Source: Rhizobium aethiopicum (GTDB lineage Bacteria; Pseudomonadota; Alphaproteobacteria; Rhizobiales; Rhizobiaceae). From it: a DNA stretch of 64,000 nucleotides. Below are positions 17,107 to 24,706 of the stretch, one piece after another. Below the pieces are notes generated by a model, which was not told the origin of the DNA, did no database searches, and saw nothing but the letters and a program-made list of their open reading frames with translations. Numbering within the stretch: position 1 is the stretch's first letter; every line of letters starts with the position of its first letter. The stretch spans positions 124,001 to 188,000 of the forward strand of contig NZ_FMAJ01000009.1 of NCBI RefSeq assembly GCF_900094625.1, given 5' to 3'. A program made the translations under genes and the position numbers.

Positions 17107-19245
17107 TTATCCGGCGAGAACGGCAAGCAGCAGCAGCGCAACGATGTTGGTGATCTTGATTGCCGGATTGACGGCGGGGCCGGCGGTGTCCTTGTAGGGA
17201 TCGCCGACGGTATCACCGGTGACGGAGGCCTTGTGCGCATCCGAGCCCTTCATGTGACGCACGCCGTCCTTGTCGACGAAACCGTCTTCGAAGCTCTTCT
17301 TGGCATTGTCCCAGGCGCCGCCGCCTGAAGTCATCGAGATGGCGACGAAGAGACCGTTAATGATGACGCCGAGCAGCGATGCGCCGAGGGCGGCAAAGGC
17401 CGAGGCCTTGGAGCCGGAGATCAGAAGCACGCCGAAATAGACGACGACGGGCGCCAACACCGGCAGCAGCGACGGCACGATCATCTCGCGGATCGCAGCC
17501 TTTGTCAGAAGATCAACGGCCTTGCCGTAATCCGGCTTCTCCGTTCCCTGCATGATGCCCGGCTTCAGCTTGAACTGCCGGCGCACCTCCTCGACGATCG
17601 AGCCGGCGGCGCGGCCGACCGCCGTCATGGCGATGCCGCCGAAAAGATAGGGAATCAGACCGCCGAAAAGCAGACCGGCGACGACATAGGGGTTCGACAG
17701 CTCAAACGAGATTTCGCCGATATTGGCAAAGTAGGGATATTGGTCGCCATGGGCCGCGAAATATCGCAGGTCGTTGGCGTAGGCGGCAAAGAGCACCAGG
17801 GCGCCGAGACCGGCGGAGCCGATCGCGTAACCTTTGGTGACCGCTTTTGTCGTGTTGCCGACGGCGTCGAGCGCGTCGGTCGACTTGCGCACTTCCGGCG
17901 GCAGATGCGACATTTCGGCGATGCCGCCGGCATTGTCGGTGACTGGGCCGAAGGCATCAAGCGCGACGATCATGCCGGCAAGGCCGAGCATGGCGGTGAC
18001 CGCGATGCCGGTGCCGAAAAGGCCGCCGAGCTGATAGGTGGCGAGAATGCCGCCGACGATGACGATCGCCGGCAGCGCAGTCGATTCCAGCGAGACCGCC
18101 AGACCCTGGATGACATTGGTGCCGTGCCCGGTGACCGATGATTGCGCGATCGAAACGACCGGGCGTTTGCCGGTGCCGGTATAATATTCGGTGATGACGA
18201 CGATCAGCGCGGTGACGACGAGGCCGACGAGACCGCAGATGAAGAGGTTCGTGCCGGTGACGTCGGCGCCGGCGACCATGCCGAGAGAGCCCCAGCCGAC
18301 TGTCAGCGAGGTGGCGGCGCCGAGACCGACGATCGACAGCAGGCCGGTGACGATGAGGCCCTTGTAGAGCGCGCCCATGATCGAGCCGTTCGATCCGAGC
18401 TTGACGAAGAAGGTGCCGATGATCGAGGTGATGATGCAGGCGCCGCAGATCGCCAACGGATAGATCATCGCGGACTGGAGGATTGGCGCGCCGGCAAAGA
18501 AGATCGCGGCGAGAACCATGGTGGCGACGACGGAGACCGCATAGGTCTCGAAAAGATCGGCAGCCATGCCGGCACAGTCGCCGACATTGTCGCCGACGTT
18601 GTCGGCAATCGTTGCCGGATTGCGCGGATCGTCCTCGGGAATGCCGGCTTCCACCTTGCCGACGAGGTCGCCGCCAACATCGGCACCCTTGGTGAAGATG
18701 CCGCCGCCGAGACGGGCGAAGATCGAGATCAGCGAGGCGCCGAAGCCGAGCGCGACCAGCGCATCGATGACTTCGCGCGAGCCGCTCTCATGTCCGAGCC
18801 CGAAGGTCAATATCGTATAATAAATGGAGACGCCGAGCAGCGCGAGGCCAGCCACCAGCATGCCGGTGATCGCACCTGACTTGAAGGCAATGTCGAGGCC
18901 GGCGGAGAGGCTGGCGGAAGCCGCCTGGGCGGTGCGCACATTGGCGCGGACGGAGACGTGCATGCCGATGAAACCGGCAGCGCCTGAGAGCACAGCGCCG
19001 ATCAGGAAGCCGATGGCGGCCGTGACGGAGAGAAGCAGCCAGGCAGCGATGAAAACAACAACGCCGACAATGGCAATGGTCTTGTACTGGCGGGTCAGAT
19101 AGGCCTGAGCGCCCTCGCGGATATAACCCGCGATTTCCTGCATGCGGCTGTTGCCCTGATCGGCGGCAAGCACCGACCGGGTTGCCCAGGCGGCATAGAC
19201 CACCGAGAGCAGACCGCATGCGATTACGCATAAAAGGATGGTCAT
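17107..19245 (-). CDS. hppA: Membrane-bound proton-translocating pyrophosphatase
   Basis: A 712-residue integral membrane pump that hydrolyses pyrophosphate and exports H+. The protein has about 16 membrane helices and the PPase motifs GGGIFTKGADVGGDLVGKVE (substrate site), DNVGDNVGDCAGMAAD, ETYAVS, and near the end AWDNAKK and GDTVGDPYKDTAGPA. The key segment reads GNTTKAVTKGYA (about residue 465): the Lys after NTT marks the K+-independent class. GGGAGGAAAG precedes ATG 19245; a longer start at 19365 lacks a site. Pyrophosphate from the polyphosphate and biosynthetic genes nearby would be a natural substrate, but that link is only general. Confidence 0.95.
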   Translation of the reverse strand: MTILLCVIACGLLSVVYAAWATRSVLAADQGNSRMQEIAGYIREGAQAYLTRQYKTIAIVGVVVFIAAWLLLSVTAAIGFLIGAVLSGAAGFIGMHVSVRANVRTAQAASASLSAGLDIAFKSGAITGMLVAGLALLGVSIYYTILTFGLGHESGSREVIDALVALGFGASLISIFARLGGGIFTKGADVGGDLVGKVEAGIPEDDPRNPATIADNVGDNVGDCAGMAADLFETYAVSVVATMVLAAIFFAGAPILQSAMIYPLAICGACIITSIIGTFFVKLGSNGSIMGALYKGLIVTGLLSIVGLGAATSLTVGWGSLGMVAGADVTGTNLFICGLVGLVVTALIVVITEYYTGTGKRPVVSIAQSSVTGHGTNVIQGLAVSLESTALPAIVIVGGILATYQLGGLFGTGIAVTAMLGLAGMIVALDAFGPVTDNAGGIAEMSHLPPEVRKSTDALDAVGNTTKAVTKGYAIGSAGLGALVLFAAYANDLRYFAAHGDQYPYFANIGEISFELSNPYVVAGLLFGGLIPYLFGGIAMTAVGRAAGSIVEEVRRQFKLKPGIMQGTEKPDYGKAVDLLTKAAIREMIVPSLLPVLAPVVVYFGVLLISGSKASAFAALGASLLGVIINGLFVAISMTSGGGAWDNAKKSFEDGFVDKDGVRHMKGSDAHKASVTGDTVGDPYKDTAGPAVNPAIKITNIVALLLLAVLAG

Positions 19246-19442
19246 TTCGCTCTTTCCTCCCATAGGCCGGAGCTCACTCCTTCTCCGGCAGATACGCCGC
19301 CGAATCGCCTTTCCTCTCCACAGAAATGCACAGCTAAGCGGTGCGGAGATTGCGTGGTCGATCACGTGGCGTCAAGACCGCAACGGGCGAAAACCAGTAC
19401 GGTACGAAGAAAGACGTAGGGAGGTTGTCGGCGGCTAAGAAG

Positions 19443-19925
19443 TTATTTCTTCGCCTCGCCCCGGACCTGCTTTGCAATGCGGTCGAGTACTGCGTTGACG
19501 AGCTTCGGCTCGTCGTCATCGAAAAAGGCCTGGGCGATCTCGACATATTCGGTGACGATTACCGCCACCGGAACGTCCTTGCGATCGAGAAGTTCGAAGA
19601 CGCCGGCGCGCAGAATGGCGCGCACGGTGCTATCGAGGCGCGACAGGGCCCAATCGTCCTGCAGCGCTGCGGCAATCAGCGGATCGAGACGGACCTGATC
19701 CCGCACGACGCCGGAGACGATGGAGCGGAACCAGCCGGCATCGGCCTTCAGATAGGTGGCGCCGTCGATTTCCTGACCAAGGCGGTGCGCCTCGTATTCG
19801 GCGACGATTTCCAGGACGCCGGTGCCACCGACATCCATCTGATAAAGCGCCTGAACGGCCGCCAGGCGGGCAGCGCCCCGCTGGTTCGCAGTCTTGACCG
19901 GCCGTTCCGTCTTGTCGTCGTTCAT
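19443..19925 (-). CDS. nusB: Transcription antitermination factor NusB
   Basis: A 160-residue all-helical RNA-binding protein of the NusB family that, with NusE (S10), binds boxA RNA in rRNA leaders. Characteristic parts are ANQRGAARLAAVQALYQMDV at the N-terminus, then RLDSTVRAILRAGVFELL and VPVAVIVTEYVEIAQAFFDDDEPKLVNAVLDRI. It starts 3 bases after the ribH stop, so the two are translated from one message. Confidence 0.94.
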   Translation of the reverse strand: MNDDKTERPVKTANQRGAARLAAVQALYQMDVGGTGVLEIVAEYEAHRLGQEIDGATYLKADAGWFRSIVSGVVRDQVRLDPLIAAALQDDWALSRLDSTVRAILRAGVFELLDRKDVPVAVIVTEYVEIAQAFFDDDEPKLVNAVLDRIAKQVRGEAKK

Positions 19926-19928
19926 TCG

Positions 19929-20384
19929 TTATGCACCCAATTTCTGCTTCAGCTCGATCATCGTCAGAGCCGCACGAGCGGCAAATCCGCCCTTGTCCTT
20001 GTCCGAACGGCGCGCCCGCGCCCAGGCCTGTTCGTCATTCTCCACTGTCAGAATGCCGTTGCCGATGGCAAGGGACTCGCTGACCGCGAGATCCATCAAA
20101 GCGCGCGAGGATTCGTTCGATACGATATCGAAATGATAGGTCTCGCCCCGGATGACCATGCCGAGAGCGACATAGCCGTCATAATGCCTACCGCCATTGT
20201 CGTCCCCATCGAGCGCCATGGCAATCGCTGCCGGAATTTCCAGCGCGCCGGGAACGGTGACGACCTCATAGGTGGCACCGGCCTGATCGAGCGCAAAGGT
20301 TGCGCCCTCGAGCAGCGCGTCGGCCATGTCGTCGTAGAAGCGGGCTTCAACGATCAAAATATGGGGAGCGGTCTCTCTCGACAT
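19929..20384 (-). CDS. ribH: 6,7-dimethyl-8-ribityllumazine synthase
   Basis: The penultimate enzyme of riboflavin synthesis, condensing the ribityl-pyrimidine with 3,4-dihydroxybutanone phosphate. The 151-residue chain has PHILIVEARFYDDMADALLEGA, VPGALEIPAAI, the motif GMVIRGETYHFDIV with catalytic His, and FGILTVEN-like GNGILTVENDEQA. GAAGG lies 8 bases before ATG 20384. It is directly followed by nusB; ribE and ribD lie 2 kb away across a plus-strand cassette. Confidence 0.95.
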   Translation of the reverse strand: MSRETAPHILIVEARFYDDMADALLEGATFALDQAGATYEVVTVPGALEIPAAIAMALDGDDNGGRHYDGYVALGMVIRGETYHFDIVSNESSRALMDLAVSESLAIGNGILTVENDEQAWARARRSDKDKGGFAARAALTMIELKQKLGA

Positions 20385-20387
20385 TGT

Positions 20388-20597
20388 TTACCTTCGGTTG
20401 GCGCGACGTTTTCCACTCGACAGCCCGCGGTCAAAACATGCCTTCATCAGAATGGCAAGCATTTTCGGCCAACGCTGCAATGCGAAAGAGGAAATATCGA
20501 CAAAGGGATAGCCGCACCATCCGTGCCAAGCCGTCCAGCGCTTGGCGAGGCGCTTTTCCGCAAGCGCGGAAAATGGCAATTCGAAGGCCGTTTTCAT
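20388..20597 (-). CDS. Possible small protein upstream of ribH
   Basis: A 69-codon frame from ATG 20597 to a TAA that lies only 3 bases before the ribH ATG. The sequence (MKTAFELPFSALAEKRLAKRW...) is Trp- and Arg-rich and matches no family I know. In its favour is the tight spacing to ribH, with the ribH ribosome-binding site lying inside its 3' end, and the AT-rich region just before it. Against it: no clear ribosome-binding site. It could be real, a leader ORF, or chance. Confidence 0.3.
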   Translation of the reverse strand: MKTAFELPFSALAEKRLAKRWTAWHGWCGYPFVDISSFALQRWPKMLAILMKACFDRGLSSGKRRANRR

Positions 20598-20730
20598 GAA
20601 GAATTTTTAATGCGTTTTCAGTGGCTTAACCCATTGATTCGCGAATGCGGCGACGCCAATTCCTTGGTCGTGACGCAGACGATCCCCTGCAACGACAGCC
20701 GACCGTCAAAGCAGATGAAAGGATAATATC

Positions 20731-21090
20731 ATGAACCGCATGGTCACAATCACCATCGCCGCAGCCCTCTCCTCCCTCGCCTTTGCCGGCGTCAGCCGGG
20801 CAGAGAGCATCGGCATGAACTCCGCCCATGGCATAGAGCAGACGCTCAGGACCTTCCAGGGCAATGATTTCAATGTCGAGCAGGTCCGCAACTGGCACAA
20901 CCTTGATGACGAAACGACCGGTCCGCGCTCGGCCCCGGAACGCTCCGGCCAGGCCATTCGCGGCATCCAGGCCTCGATCGACTCCAACAGGTCGCTTACC
21001 CACCGACTGAACAATGAGGGCGTCGATGTCCGCAACATCGTCAACGCCGAACAGGCGGCTGACGGAAGCCTGACCTTCTACGTCCGCTGA
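20731..21090 (+). CDS. Small secreted protein of unknown function
   Basis: A 119-residue protein with a signal peptide (MNRMVTITIAAALSSLAFAGVSRA) and a soluble mature part rich in Asn, Asp and Arg (GIEQTLRTFQGNDFNVEQVRNWHNLDDETTG). AAAGGA lies about 8 bases before ATG 20731. I recognise no domain. It is the first gene of the plus-strand cassette that separates ribH-nusB from ribE-ribD; a stem-loop follows at 21157. Confidence 0.72.
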   Translation: MNRMVTITIAAALSSLAFAGVSRAESIGMNSAHGIEQTLRTFQGNDFNVEQVRNWHNLDDETTGPRSAPERSGQAIRGIQASIDSNRSLTHRLNNEGVDVRNIVNAEQAADGSLTFYVR

Positions 21091-21156
21091 GGCTTCCAGC
21101 CCATTACACGCAACAGAACGTCCGGCGCGCCCTACCCGAAGCGCGCGGCGCTCGAA

Positions 21157-21187
21157 GCATGGGCGGCGGTCTCCTCTCCGCCCATGC
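21157..21187. terminator. Stem-loop downstream of the small secreted protein
   Basis: GCATGGGCGG and CCGCCCATGC form a perfect 10-bp stem with an 11-base loop. There is no T tract directly after it, so it may be a weak terminator or an mRNA 3'-end stabiliser rather than a classical intrinsic terminator. Confidence 0.4.
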
Positions 21188-21271
21188 CGGGAATTTTCCA
21201 GGGTGATCGCGCGATCGCCATTGAATTTTCCGGCAAGATGATAGCTTCTCTTCCTGCAACAGGAGGACATC

Positions 21272-21775
21272 ATGGCGGTGGAACCGAAAGCGGTCATCAA
21301 TATCGCTGATCTCAAGCTCGATCGCTGGAAACAAGGCGAGTTCTACGAAGGCGCCGACGTCTCGTTCGGCACGCTGCTTGGCATGGCAGGCCTCGGCATC
21401 AGCTATAATGAGGTGCCATCCGGCAAATCGAGCTGCCCCTTCCACAATCACCACGTCGAAGACGAGCTTTTCTATGTGATATCAGGCACCGGCGAATACC
21501 GCTTCGGCGACGAGCGCCACGCGATCAAGCCGGGCGACGTGCTCGGCGCACCTGCCGGCGGGCCGGAAACAGCGCACCAGATCATCAATACCGGCACAGC
21601 AACCCTCGTTTATCTCGGCATTTCAACGATGGCGAAGACCGAGATCGTCGAATATCCCGACTCCGGAAAGTTCCTTGCCAAGACAAACAGGGACGCGACA
21701 GAAACCGGGCGCTTCCGACATATCAGAAGGACCGAAGGCGAGCTCGACTATTGGGAAGGCGAGCCCGGCGCCTGA
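21272..21775 (+). CDS. Cupin-domain protein
   Basis: A 167-residue single-domain cupin. The metal-binding motifs are visible: PFHNHHVEDELFYVISGTGEYR (motif 1, His/His/Glu) and PGDVLGAPAGGPETAHQIINTG (motif 2, with the His). The C-terminal part reads VEYPDSGKF. Cupins of this type range from enzymes to sugar-binding proteins, so no reaction can be assigned. ACAGGAGG lies 5-12 bases before ATG 21272. It is followed 24 bases later by the GNAT gene and may be co-transcribed with it. Confidence 0.85.
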   Translation: MAVEPKAVINIADLKLDRWKQGEFYEGADVSFGTLLGMAGLGISYNEVPSGKSSCPFHNHHVEDELFYVISGTGEYRFGDERHAIKPGDVLGAPAGGPETAHQIINTGTATLVYLGISTMAKTEIVEYPDSGKFLAKTNRDATETGRFRHIRRTEGELDYWEGEPGA

Positions 21776-21799
21776 ACGCGATTTCCACAAGGACTCATC

Positions 21800-22315
21800 G
21801 TGATCGACATACCCACCCTACAAACGGAGCGGCTGACGCTTCGCCCTCACCGCCTCGACGATTTCGAGGCGCATGCGGCGCTGTGGGCGGACGAAAAAGT
21901 CGTTCGTTTCATCACCGGCGCGCCGTCGACGCGCGAGCAGAGCTGGAGCCGTATGCTGCGCATTGCCGGCATGTGGCACCATATGGGGTTCGGTTTTCTC
22001 GCGATCGTCGAGAAAGAGAGCGGCCGCTTCATCGGCGAAGCCGGTTTCCTCGAAGCCCGCCGCGACATGGAGCCCTCGATCGAAGGAACGCTGGAGGTGG
22101 GCTGGGCGCTAATGCCCGCAGCCCACGGCCGCGGTTATGCCACAGAGGCGCTAACGGCTCTGATCGACTGGGCGGAAGCACATTTTCCGGGGAAGCCGAT
22201 GAGTTGCATCATCAGCCCGGAGAACCTGGCCTCGTTGAAGGTCGCCGCCAAGCTCGGCTTTTGCGAGACGGTGCGCGCGCAGTATAATGGCGAGGTCATT
22301 CAGTTTTCCCGTTAG
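21800..22315 (+). CDS. GNAT-family N-acetyltransferase (RimJ/RimL-like)
   Basis: A 171-residue acetyltransferase with the RimJ/RimL-type layout: IPTLQTERLTLRPHRLDDFEAHAAL at the start, then EGTLEVGWALMPAAHGRGYATEAL carrying the acetyl-CoA loop (HGRGYATE) and INPENLAS-like SPENLASLKVAAKLGF near the end. The acceptor is unknown. GTG 21800 is used, with AAGGA 7 bases upstream. Its last 20 bases overlap the 3' end of ribE on the opposite strand. Confidence 0.87.
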   Translation: MIDIPTLQTERLTLRPHRLDDFEAHAALWADEKVVRFITGAPSTREQSWSRMLRIAGMWHHMGFGFLAIVEKESGRFIGEAGFLEARRDMEPSIEGTLEVGWALMPAAHGRGYATEALTALIDWAEAHFPGKPMSCIISPENLASLKVAAKLGFCETVRAQYNGEVIQFSR

Positions 22316-22916
22316 GAAATTCCGCAAGCCGGGCAGCGTAACGCGCCATGGTGTCGACTTCGAAATTGACGAAATCGCCGGGTTTGCGCTCACCCCAGGT
22401 GGTGACGTCGAGCGTGTGGCGGATGAGCAGGACGTCGAAATCGGTGCCGTCGACCGCATTGACGGTCAGCGAAGTGCCGTCGAGTGCGATCGACCCTTTC
22501 GGGGCGACGAATTTCGCCAGGTGCTCGGGTGCGCGCAGGCGATAGCGCGTGGCGTCGCCCTCCGATGTCACCGAAAGGATTTCCGCCTTGCCGTCGACAT
22601 GGCCGGAAACGATATGGCCGCCGAGCTCGTCGCCAATCTTCAGCGACCGTTCGAGATTGATGCGGCTGCCTTCCTGCCACGTGCCGATCGTCGTCAGCCG
22701 CAGCGCCTCTTCCCAGGCCTCGACCTCGAACCAGCGGCCATTGCTGCCTTCTTCAGGCAGGCCGGTGACGGTGAGGCAGATGCCGGAATGGGAAATCGAG
22801 GCGCCCATGTCGATGGTGGCAGGATCGTAACTCGTCGCAACGCGGAGCTTGATGCCCTCCTTAAGGGCGGAAACACTTTCGATCGTACCGATATCAGTGA
22901 CAATTCCGGTGAACAT
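22296..22916 (-). CDS. ribE: Riboflavin synthase alpha chain
   Basis: The last step of riboflavin synthesis, dismutating two lumazine molecules. The 206-residue protein shows the typical tandem lumazine-binding barrels: MFTGIVTDIGTIESV with the invariant N-terminal MFTG, then SISHSGICLTV in repeat 1 and the homologous GSIALDGTSLTV in repeat 2, with GGHIVSGHVDG before repeat 2. ATG 22916 overlaps the ribD stop by one base (TGATG), so translation is coupled. The 3' end overlaps the convergent GNAT gene. Confidence 0.94.
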   Translation of the reverse strand: MFTGIVTDIGTIESVSALKEGIKLRVATSYDPATIDMGASISHSGICLTVTGLPEEGSNGRWFEVEAWEEALRLTTIGTWQEGSRINLERSLKIGDELGGHIVSGHVDGKAEILSVTSEGDATRYRLRAPEHLAKFVAPKGSIALDGTSLTVNAVDGTDFDVLLIRHTLDVTTWGERKPGDFVNFEVDTMARYAARLAEFPNGKTE

Positions 22917-24217
22917 CAATTCTCTCTTTCATATTCGTCGAGGCGATCAGCGCCGAATAGAGACGTGCCCCTGTGGGCGAAACCGGATGGTATGTCGGTT
23001 GCCTGCAACGGGGATTCAATACCGCCCTGACCGATGACGACGGGCGCCTGGTAAAGCTGGATACGGTCGACAAGGCCGGCCTCCAGGAAAAGCCGCGCCG
23101 TCTTTGCGCCGCCCTCGACCAGAAGTGAGGAAATACCACGCGTCGCAAGAGCCGGCAGCAGGACCTCGAGGTGATAGGGATTGCAGTAGACAACTTCGAC
23201 GCCGGCGGCTTCGAGCGCGGTGCGGCGAGATTCAGCGTCAGCGAATGAGGCACCCCCCTCTGCCCTGCCGGGCTTCTCCCCCACAAGGGGGGAGATCGAA
23301 TCTTGGCCAACTCTAATTCCAGCATCTTCAGATCCTGGTGGTGACAGGTCATCTTCGGAATTCTGACCGCGCTCCTTGCCCATCTCCCCCCTCGTGGGGG
23401 AGATGTCCGGCAGGACAAAGGGGGGTAATCCCTCGGCATCCGCCGCCAACGGCGAAACCTCCTCGCTCGCAACCAGGATGACAGGCACCTCCCGTGCCGT
23501 CTCAACCAGCTTACTCGTCAACGGCAATGCCAGCGCGGGATCGAGCACGATGCGGATCGGCGACTGTGCTTCGAGGCCTGGCGTGCGCACCGTTAGAAGC
23601 GGGTCATCTGCTATCGCGGTACCGATGCCGACGAGGATCGCATCGGTTTCGGCGCGCAGCGCCTGAACCTCAGCGCGGGCTTGCAGACCTGTAATCAGCA
23701 CCTGCCCTGCCCCCTCACGGCCGATCATGCCATCGGCGGAAACGGCAAGCTTGAGAGTCACATAGGGGCGGTTCTTCGTCTGGCGGGTGAGATAGCCGGC
23801 CAGCGAGCGTCGGCCCTCGGCCTCCAGCACGCCAACATCCACCTCGATACCCGCGTTGCGCAGCATCGCGATGCCGCGGCCCGAGACGCGCGGATCGGGA
23901 TCGGTGACGCTGATGACGACGCGGGCAACGCCATAGGCGATCAGCGCCTCGGCGCAGGGCGGTGTCTTGCCGTGATGCGAGCAGGGTTCGAGGGTCACGT
24001 AGGCGGTCGCGCCGCGGGCAAGCTCGCCGGCTTGCGCGAGCGCCTGCGGCTCGGCATGCGGGCGGCCGCCGAGCGCCGTGACTGCACTGCCGACGATGAC
24101 GCCGTCCCTGACGATCAGGCAGCCGACAGAGGGGTTAGTGGCGGTACGGCCGAGATGACGGCGCGACAGGCGGATCGCCGCCGCCATGAAACCTTCGTCA
24201 TGCCCCGTGCCGCTCAT
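22916..24217 (-). CDS. ribD: Bifunctional riboflavin deaminase/reductase RibD with inserted repeat element
   Basis: RibD deaminates then reduces the pyrimidine intermediate of riboflavin synthesis. The deaminase (about residues 1-145) has the zinc site HAEP (54-57) and EPCSHHGKTPPC (Cys79, Cys88). The reductase (about 150-433) starts with PYVTLKLAVSADGMIG and ends with SSLLVEGGAKTARLFLEAGLVD. At 433 residues it is about 60 longer than usual. The surplus, residues about 264-323, lies in a surface-loop position between VPVILVASEE and RRTALEAAGVEVV, and is encoded by a palindromic intergenic-type repeat (23251-23428) translated in frame. Flanking domains stay intact, so function is probably kept. 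Starts 3 bases after nrdR. Confidence 0.93.
   Translation of the reverse strand: MSGTGHDEGFMAAAIRLSRRHLGRTATNPSVGCLIVRDGVIVGSAVTALGGRPHAEPQALAQAGELARGATAYVTLEPCSHHGKTPPCAEALIAYGVARVVISVTDPDPRVSGRGIAMLRNAGIEVDVGVLEAEGRRSLAGYLTRQTKNRPYVTLKLAVSADGMIGREGAGQVLITGLQARAEVQALRAETDAILVGIGTAIADDPLLTVRTPGLEAQSPIRIVLDPALALPLTSKLVETAREVPVILVASEEVSPLAADAEGLPPFVLPDISPTRGEMGKERGQNSEDDLSPPGSEDAGIRVGQDSISPLVGEKPGRAEGGASFADAESRRTALEAAGVEVVYCNPYHLEVLLPALATRGISSLLVEGGAKTARLFLEAGLVDRIQLYQAPVVIGQGGIESPLQATDIPSGFAHRGTSLFGADRLDEYEREN
23251..23428. repeat. RIME-like palindromic element inside ribD
   Basis: The ends are inverted repeats of one another: the left end reads CACCCCCCTCTGCCCTGCCG and the reverse complement of the right end is nearly the same. 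Each end also has its own hairpin: TCTCCCCC/GGGGGGAGA at 23275-23295 and CATCTCCCC/GGGGAGATG at 23381-23405. This architecture and the CTGCC-GG plus CTCCCCC/GGGGGAG signature match the mosaic palindromic elements that rhizobia carry between genes. Here it is read through without a stop, adding roughly 60 residues to RibD. Confidence 0.8.
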
Positions 24218-24220
24218 TGC

Positions 24221-24697
24221 TCATCTGTCCAGCGGGTCGCGGGCGATCTTGGCGTTGATTTCGGAAATAACCTTCTCGAAATCCTCGGCAAGCGAGAAAT
24301 CCCGGTAGACGGAGGCGTAGCGCACGAAGCCGACATCGTCGAGGCTCTTCATCGCTTCCAGTACCTGCAGGCCGATCTGCTCGGAGGGGATTTCTGTCTC
24401 GCCTGAGCTTTCCAGCCGGCGGACGATGCCGGAAACGGCTCGCTCGATGCGATCACGCTCGACAGGACGCTTGCGCAACGCCACTTCGAAGGAGCGCACC
24501 AGCTTATCGCGATCGAAGGGCACCTTGCGGCCAGTCTTCTTGATGACCATCAGCTCGCGCAGCTGGACGCGCTCGAAGGTGGTGAAGCGGCCGCCGCAAT
24601 CCGGACAGATACGCCGCCGGCGGATGGACGTATTGTCCTCCGCCGGACGCGAATCTTTGACCTGCGTATCTTCCGAACCGCAATAGGGGCAGCGCAT
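24221..24697 (-). CDS. nrdR: Transcriptional repressor NrdR
   Basis: NrdR senses ATP/dATP and represses ribonucleotide reductase genes. The 158-residue protein has the N-terminal zinc ribbon (MRCPYCGSEDTQVKDSR ... RRICPDCGGRFTTFER, with four Cys) followed by the ATP-cone domain (VIKKTGRKVPFDRDKLVRSFEVALRKR). AAGGAG precedes ATG 24697 and lies at the glyA stop, 9 bases away. The glyA-nrdR-ribD-ribE order is typical for alphaproteobacteria and suggests one operon. Confidence 0.95.
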   Translation of the reverse strand: MRCPYCGSEDTQVKDSRPAEDNTSIRRRRICPDCGGRFTTFERVQLRELMVIKKTGRKVPFDRDKLVRSFEVALRKRPVERDRIERAVSGIVRRLESSGETEIPSEQIGLQVLEAMKSLDDVGFVRYASVYRDFSLAEDFEKVISEINAKIARDPLDR

Positions 24698-24706
24698 CGC
24701 TACTCC

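Noticed and set aside
20385..20730. FMN riboswitch in front of the riboflavin genes
   Set aside because: No conserved RFN-element motifs were seen upstream of ribH or upstream of glyA-nrdR-ribD.
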